From NCBI GenBank assembly GCA_046727955.1, contig JBKPDO010000207.1:1-22926 (forward strand): DNA of 22,926 nucleotides, given 5' to 3'. Under the pieces are notes generated by a model. It searched no databases, was not told the DNA's origin, and saw only the letters and a list, made by a program, of their open reading frames with translations. Both the position numbers and the translations under genes were made by a program. Below are positions 20,080 to 22,926 of this stretch, piece after piece (within the stretch, counting starts at the first letter, position 1; the number at the start of each line of letters is the position of its first letter). Origin of the DNA: DASVXQ01 sp046727955. GTDB taxonomy: Bacteria; Actinomycetota; CALGFH01.

Positions 20080-20706
20080 ATGCCCGCGCAGCCGACCATC
20101 GGGGTCCTGGCCTACCAGGGCGACGTCCGCGAGCACCTGCGCATCCTCGACCAGCTCGGGGTGCGGTCGCTCGAGGTCCGCGTCCCGGCCGACCTCGACC
20201 GGGTCGACGGCCTGATCGTGCCCGGCGGCGAATCGACCGTGATCGGCAAGCTCGCCGCCCGCTACGGCCTGCTCGAGCCGCTGCGCCGCGCTGCTCGCGC
20301 CGGCTTCCCGGTAATGGGGACCTGTGCCGGCATGATCTTCATGGCCCGTGAGGTCGAGGGCCCGGCTCAGGAGCTGCTCGGCGTGATGGACGTGCGCGTG
20401 CGCCGCAACGCCTTCGGCCCCCAGATCGCCTCGTTCGAGGCGGAGGTGGACGTGAAGGGCGTCGACGGCGGCCCGGTGTCGGGTGCCTTCATCCGCGCGC
20501 CGTGGATCTCCCAGGCGGGCCCGGAGGTCGACGTGCTGGCCGAGATCGACGGCCGGCCCATCGCCGCGCGCCAGGGCAACCTGCTGGCGCTCGCCTTCCA
20601 CCCTGAGCTGACCGGCGACGTGCGCCTGCACCGGTGGTTCGTGGACCTCGCCCGCGCCGCCCACACCCGCGGCGTCCACGGGCAGCCTCCTGATCAGCTG
20701 GCCTGA
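20080..20706 (+). CDS. pdxT: Pyridoxal 5'-phosphate synthase glutaminase subunit PdxT
   Basis: A 208-residue class I glutamine amidotransferase that frees ammonia from glutamine and passes it through PdxS. The catalytic triad is Cys82 (MGTCAGMIF), His174 and Glu176 (FHPELTGD). IGVLAYQGDVREH at the start and VPGGESTVIGKL (47-58) are family signatures. I use ATG 20080, with GAGGAG 4 nt before it. A GTG at 20068 overlapping the pdxS stop is in frame and would add four residues. The tail after about 190 is short and variable. Confidence 0.96.
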   Translation: MPAQPTIGVLAYQGDVREHLRILDQLGVRSLEVRVPADLDRVDGLIVPGGESTVIGKLAARYGLLEPLRRAARAGFPVMGTCAGMIFMAREVEGPAQELLGVMDVRVRRNAFGPQIASFEAEVDVKGVDGGPVSGAFIRAPWISQAGPEVDVLAEIDGRPIAARQGNLLALAFHPELTGDVRLHRWFVDLARAAHTRGVHGQPPDQLA

Positions 20707-20754
20707 GCGGTCCGACCCCCGTCGGGCCGGCAGCGCGGCCGGGTCCCTGTGGCC

Positions 20755-20775
20755 GTGGGGAGCTGGCTCCCCCAA
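20755..20775 (+). repeat. GGGGAGC-TG-GCTCCCC palindrome upstream of yebC
   Basis: A 7-bp perfect stem (GGGGAGC/GCTCCCC) with a 2-nt centre, followed by C and AAA. It is the same word as the palindrome at 18976. It lies 49 nt after pdxT and may end that transcript or be a copy of a dispersed intergenic repeat. Confidence 0.55.
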
Positions 20776-20843
20776 ATGGATCGGGCCGCGGAGACCGGTA
20801 CTGGTGGCGGAAGTCAAAGCTCACCAAGGAGGAGGGGAGCATC

Positions 20844-21590
20844 ATGTCCGGGCATTCCAAGTGGTCATCCATCAAGCACCAGAAGGGCGTGAAGGACGCC
20901 CGCCGCGGCAAGCTGTTCGCCAAGCTGATCCGCGCCATCGAGGTTTCCGCCAGGACAGGCGGTGCCAACCCTGACGGCAACCCTACGCTGGCGGACGCGA
21001 TCCAGAAGGCGAAGGACAGCTCCGTCCCGAACGACACCATCGACCGCGCCGTCAAGCGCGGCGCCGGCGAGCTGGAGGGCCAGCAGCTCGAGCTCGTCAC
21101 CTACGAGGGTTACGCGCCTGGTGGGGTAGCCGTCCTGGTCGAGGCCCTCACCGACAACCGGAACCGGACGGCCTCGGCGATCCGGCACGCCTTCACCAAG
21201 GGAGGCGGCAGCATGGCCGAGGCCGGCGCCGTGTCCTACCTGTTCACGCGCAAGGGGCAGATCGTCATCCTGGACGAGCGGGTGGACGAGGAGCGGGTGA
21301 TGGAGGTCGCGCTAGAGGCGGGCGCCGAGGACGTCGAGGGCGGTGAGGAGGGCTACACGGTCACCACGGCCCCAGGCGACCTGCGCGCGGTGCGGGCCGC
21401 GTTCGACGCGGCGGGCATCCGCTATGAGTCGGCGGAGGTCGCCATGGTGCCCTCCGCCAGCGTGCCGCTCGACCGCACTGGTGCCGTCAAGGTGCTGCGC
21501 CTGCTCGAGGCCCTCGAGGACATCGACGACGTCCAAGAGGTCTGGTCGAACTTCGACATCCCCGACGAGATCATGGCCGAAGTGGGCTGA
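20844..21590 (+). CDS. yebC: YebC/PmpR-family DNA-binding or translation-associated protein
   Basis: A 248-residue cytosolic protein of the YebC/TACO1 family. The start MSGHSKWSSIKHQKGVKDAR is the family hallmark. RAIEVSARTGGANPDGNP, VPNDTIDRAVKRG and the YEGYAPGGVAVLVEALTDN stretch follow in the usual order. Members have been described both as transcriptional regulators (PmpR, and RuvABC control) and, more recently, as factors helping ribosomes through proline-rich stretches. Sequence alone does not decide between them. Its position just before ruvC-ruvA is the classical actinobacterial order. The AAGGAGGAGGGGAGC leader is the strongest ribosome site in the window. The gene lies 137 bp after pdxT. 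Confidence 0.96.
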   Translation: MSGHSKWSSIKHQKGVKDARRGKLFAKLIRAIEVSARTGGANPDGNPTLADAIQKAKDSSVPNDTIDRAVKRGAGELEGQQLELVTYEGYAPGGVAVLVEALTDNRNRTASAIRHAFTKGGGSMAEAGAVSYLFTRKGQIVILDERVDEERVMEVALEAGAEDVEGGEEGYTVTTAPGDLRAVRAAFDAAGIRYESAEVAMVPSASVPLDRTGAVKVLRLLEALEDIDDVQEVWSNFDIPDEIMAEVG

Positions 21591-21636
21591 CGCGGCCGCG
21601 CCTCGAATCGGTTGTCCACAAACTTCGCCTGGGTGG

Positions 21637-21665
21637 TTGAGCGCCTGCATGTGACCAGTTAGGCT
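21637..21665 (+). promoter_or_regulatory. Probable ruvC-ruvA promoter
   Basis: TTGAGC (21637-21642), a 17-nt spacer and TAGGCT (21660-21665) lie 58 nt before the ruvC ATG. No actinobacterial SOS box (GAAC-4-GTTC) is found. The palindrome GTTCGGGAAC near 21682 has the half-sites in the opposite order and is not such a box. Confidence 0.5.
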
Positions 21666-21723
21666 CGCGGGGCAAACACTAGTTCGGGAACGGTCACGGG
21701 AAGGGGAAGGGGGTGCCTGGCGG

Positions 21724-22329
21724 ATGCGCGTGCTCGGGGTGGACCCGGGGCTCGGCCGCTGCGGGTGGGCCGTGGTCGAGCAGGTCAACGGGCATGCGGC
21801 CGCACTGGATTACGGCACCGTGGCGACCCGCGGTGAGGAGGTCGCACCCCGCCTCGCCCAGCTGGCCGGACGGCTTCGAGCCGTGATCGCCGAACACGAG
21901 CCCGACTCCTTCGCGATCGAGCGGCTCTTCGTCAACGCCAACGTGCGCACGGCCATGACGGTCGGGCATGCAGCCGGCGTCGCCCTGCTGGTCGCGGCCG
22001 AGCACGGCCTCAGCGTGGCGACCTACACGCCTTCCCAGGTCAAGCGGGCGGTGGTCGGGACGGGGAGGGCTCCCAAGGCGCAGGTCGGCTACATGGTCCG
22101 CGCCCTGCTCGGGCTTGTGGCGCTTCCAACACCGGCGGACACCGCGGACGCGCTCGCCGTGGCCCTGTGCCACCTGCACCACACCGCCTCGGCCGGCTGG
22201 GCGGGGGTGGGCGCTGTGCCCGGCCGGGCGGGGTCCGAGAGGTCTCCGGTCCGCGGCGGGCTGGCGGCGTCCACCCCCGCCGACTGGCTGGCACGAGCGG
22301 CCCCCACCTCCCCCCGGAGGGGACCATGA
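21724..22329 (+). CDS. ruvC: Holliday junction endonuclease RuvC
   Basis: A 201-residue resolvase that cuts Holliday junctions held by RuvAB. The catalytic acids are all present: Asp7 (GVDPGLGRCGW), Glu66 (AIERLF), Asp139 and Asp142 (ADTADALAVALCH). The central NVRTAMTVGHAAGV and YTPSQVKRAVVGTGRA stretches are typical. The folded domain ends near residue 155. The last 45 or so residues are Gly/Ala/Pro/Arg-rich with no family match and look disordered, making the protein longer than the usual 160-180 residues. The stop overlaps the ruvA start (ATGA). The ATG at 21724 is preceded by GGGAAGGGGAAGGGGG rather than a classical site. Confidence 0.95.
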   Translation: MRVLGVDPGLGRCGWAVVEQVNGHAAALDYGTVATRGEEVAPRLAQLAGRLRAVIAEHEPDSFAIERLFVNANVRTAMTVGHAAGVALLVAAEHGLSVATYTPSQVKRAVVGTGRAPKAQVGYMVRALLGLVALPTPADTADALAVALCHLHHTASAGWAGVGAVPGRAGSERSPVRGGLAASTPADWLARAAPTSPRRGP

Positions 22330-22926
22330 TCGCCTGCCTGCGGGGGCGGCTGATCGAGGTGCTCCCGGACGGCGCCGTGATCGACGTCGGCGGGGTCGGC
22401 TACCGCGTGTTCCTCACCCCGAAAGCGCTCGCCTTGCTGCCCCGCGGCGGTGAGGTGCTCGTCCACACGGTGACCTATGTGCGCGAGGACACTCTCGCGC
22501 TGTACGGGTTCCTGAGCGCCGACGAGCGCCACGCCTTCGAGCTGCTCATCAGCGCCAGCGGGGTCGGCCCGAAGCTCGCGCTGGCACTGCTGTCGGTGCA
22601 TTCGCCGGACGCGCTGCGCCGGGCGGTCAGCGCCGGCGACGCCGACGCGCTCATGCTGGTCCCCGGCATCGGGCGCAAGGGCGCCGCCCGCCTGGTGCTC
22701 GAGCTCAAGGGCAAGCTCGGAGACGGCGCGCCGGAGCTGGCCGCCGCCGAGCGCGAGGCCGGCCGTCCCGCCTACGCCGAGGTGCGAGAGGCGCTGGCCG
22801 CCCTCGGCTACGCCCCCGCCGAGATCAAGGCCGCGCTCGAGTCGCTCCCCGAGGGCGCCGGCGCGCTGCCGACCCAGGAGCTGCTCCGCCTCGCCCTGCG
22901 CGGCCTCGCCCCGGGCGGTCCACGCC
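22326..22926 (+). CDS. ruvA: Holliday junction helicase subunit RuvA (cut by window end)
   Basis: The protein that binds the four-way junction and loads the RuvB motor. 200 codons are visible without a stop, so nearly the whole usual length of about 200 is here. The OB-fold domain I (1-62) has MIACLRGRLIEV and the GVGYRVFL block. The helix-hairpin-helix motifs of domain II are SGVGPKLALALLS and PGIGRKGAARLVLELKGKL. Domain III, which contacts RuvB, begins at AYAEVREALAALGYAPAEI. It starts at the ATG overlapping the ruvC stop, so the two are co-translated. ruvB is expected just past the edge. Confidence 0.96.
   Translation, partial: MIACLRGRLIEVLPDGAVIDVGGVGYRVFLTPKALALLPRGGEVLVHTVTYVREDTLALYGFLSADERHAFELLISASGVGPKLALALLSVHSPDALRRAVSAGDADALMLVPGIGRKGAARLVLELKGKLGDGAPELAAAEREAGRPAYAEVREALAALGYAPAEIKAALESLPEGAGALPTQELLRLALRGLAPGGPR

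Noticed and set aside
21682..21691. LexA/SOS-like box before ruvC
   Set aside because: GTTCGGGAAC has the half-sites in the reverse order to the actinobacterial GAAC-4-GTTC box.

Overview
The window is very GC-rich (about 70% by eye, with nearly every third codon position G or C) and carries a gene order typical of Actinomycetota. Phosphatidylinositol phosphate synthase, a PatA-type acyltransferase and PimA overlap by 4 bp each, and pdxS, pdxT, yebC, ruvC and ruvA follow. The PIM mannolipid genes, the EF-G2-type elongation factor and the common GTG starts point to an actinobacterium. Species or order cannot be told from the sequence. The accessory genes and unusual repeats would fit a poorly sampled lineage, but that is inference.

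Layout. 1-480 is a patchwork of gene remnants: the start of a malic enzyme, an integrase-type transposase fragment and one unidentified C-terminus. 863-2149 is isocitrate lyase. 2340-3908 is a secreted NlpC/P60 cell-wall hydrolase with a mucin-like tail. 3920-4447 is a HIT-family protein, probably read from a leaderless mRNA. 4437-5042 is a second decay zone: tandem repeats, a sulfotransferase-like C-terminus on the minus strand, and a PIN-domain (VapC-like) toxin broken by two frameshifts. A LacI-type regulator (5214-6260) then converges on a minus-strand sulfate-activation pair, sat-cysC (8032 down to 6247). Two divergent LuxR/NarL response regulators with related output domains flank a 432-bp spacer. 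fusA2 (EF-G2) runs on the minus strand to 9954.

From about 12,200 to the end everything runs on the plus strand. The block pgsA-patA-pimA makes phosphatidylinositol mannoside precursors. It is followed by an AlkZ-like glycosylase, a four-helix membrane protein overlapping an M48-like protein that has lost zinc ligands, and a DUF3048 lipoprotein. pdxST makes pyridoxal phosphate. YebC and RuvC-RuvA form the usual resolvase cluster, with ruvA running off the right edge.

Recurring themes are (1) a promoter pattern close to TTGAgc, 17-18 nt, TAGNCT before pgsA, pdxS and ruvC; (2) in-frame short tandem repeats that built disordered tails on the P60 protein and on PatA; (3) GC-rich palindromes of the type GGGGAGC..GCTCCCC between genes; and (4) two islands of decayed genes. 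I found no convincing new multi-gene defence or biosynthetic system. The best leads are the degenerate M48 protein paired with the 4-TM protein, the divergent response-regulator pair with altered receiver pockets, and the fossil sulfotransferase beside PAPS synthesis.
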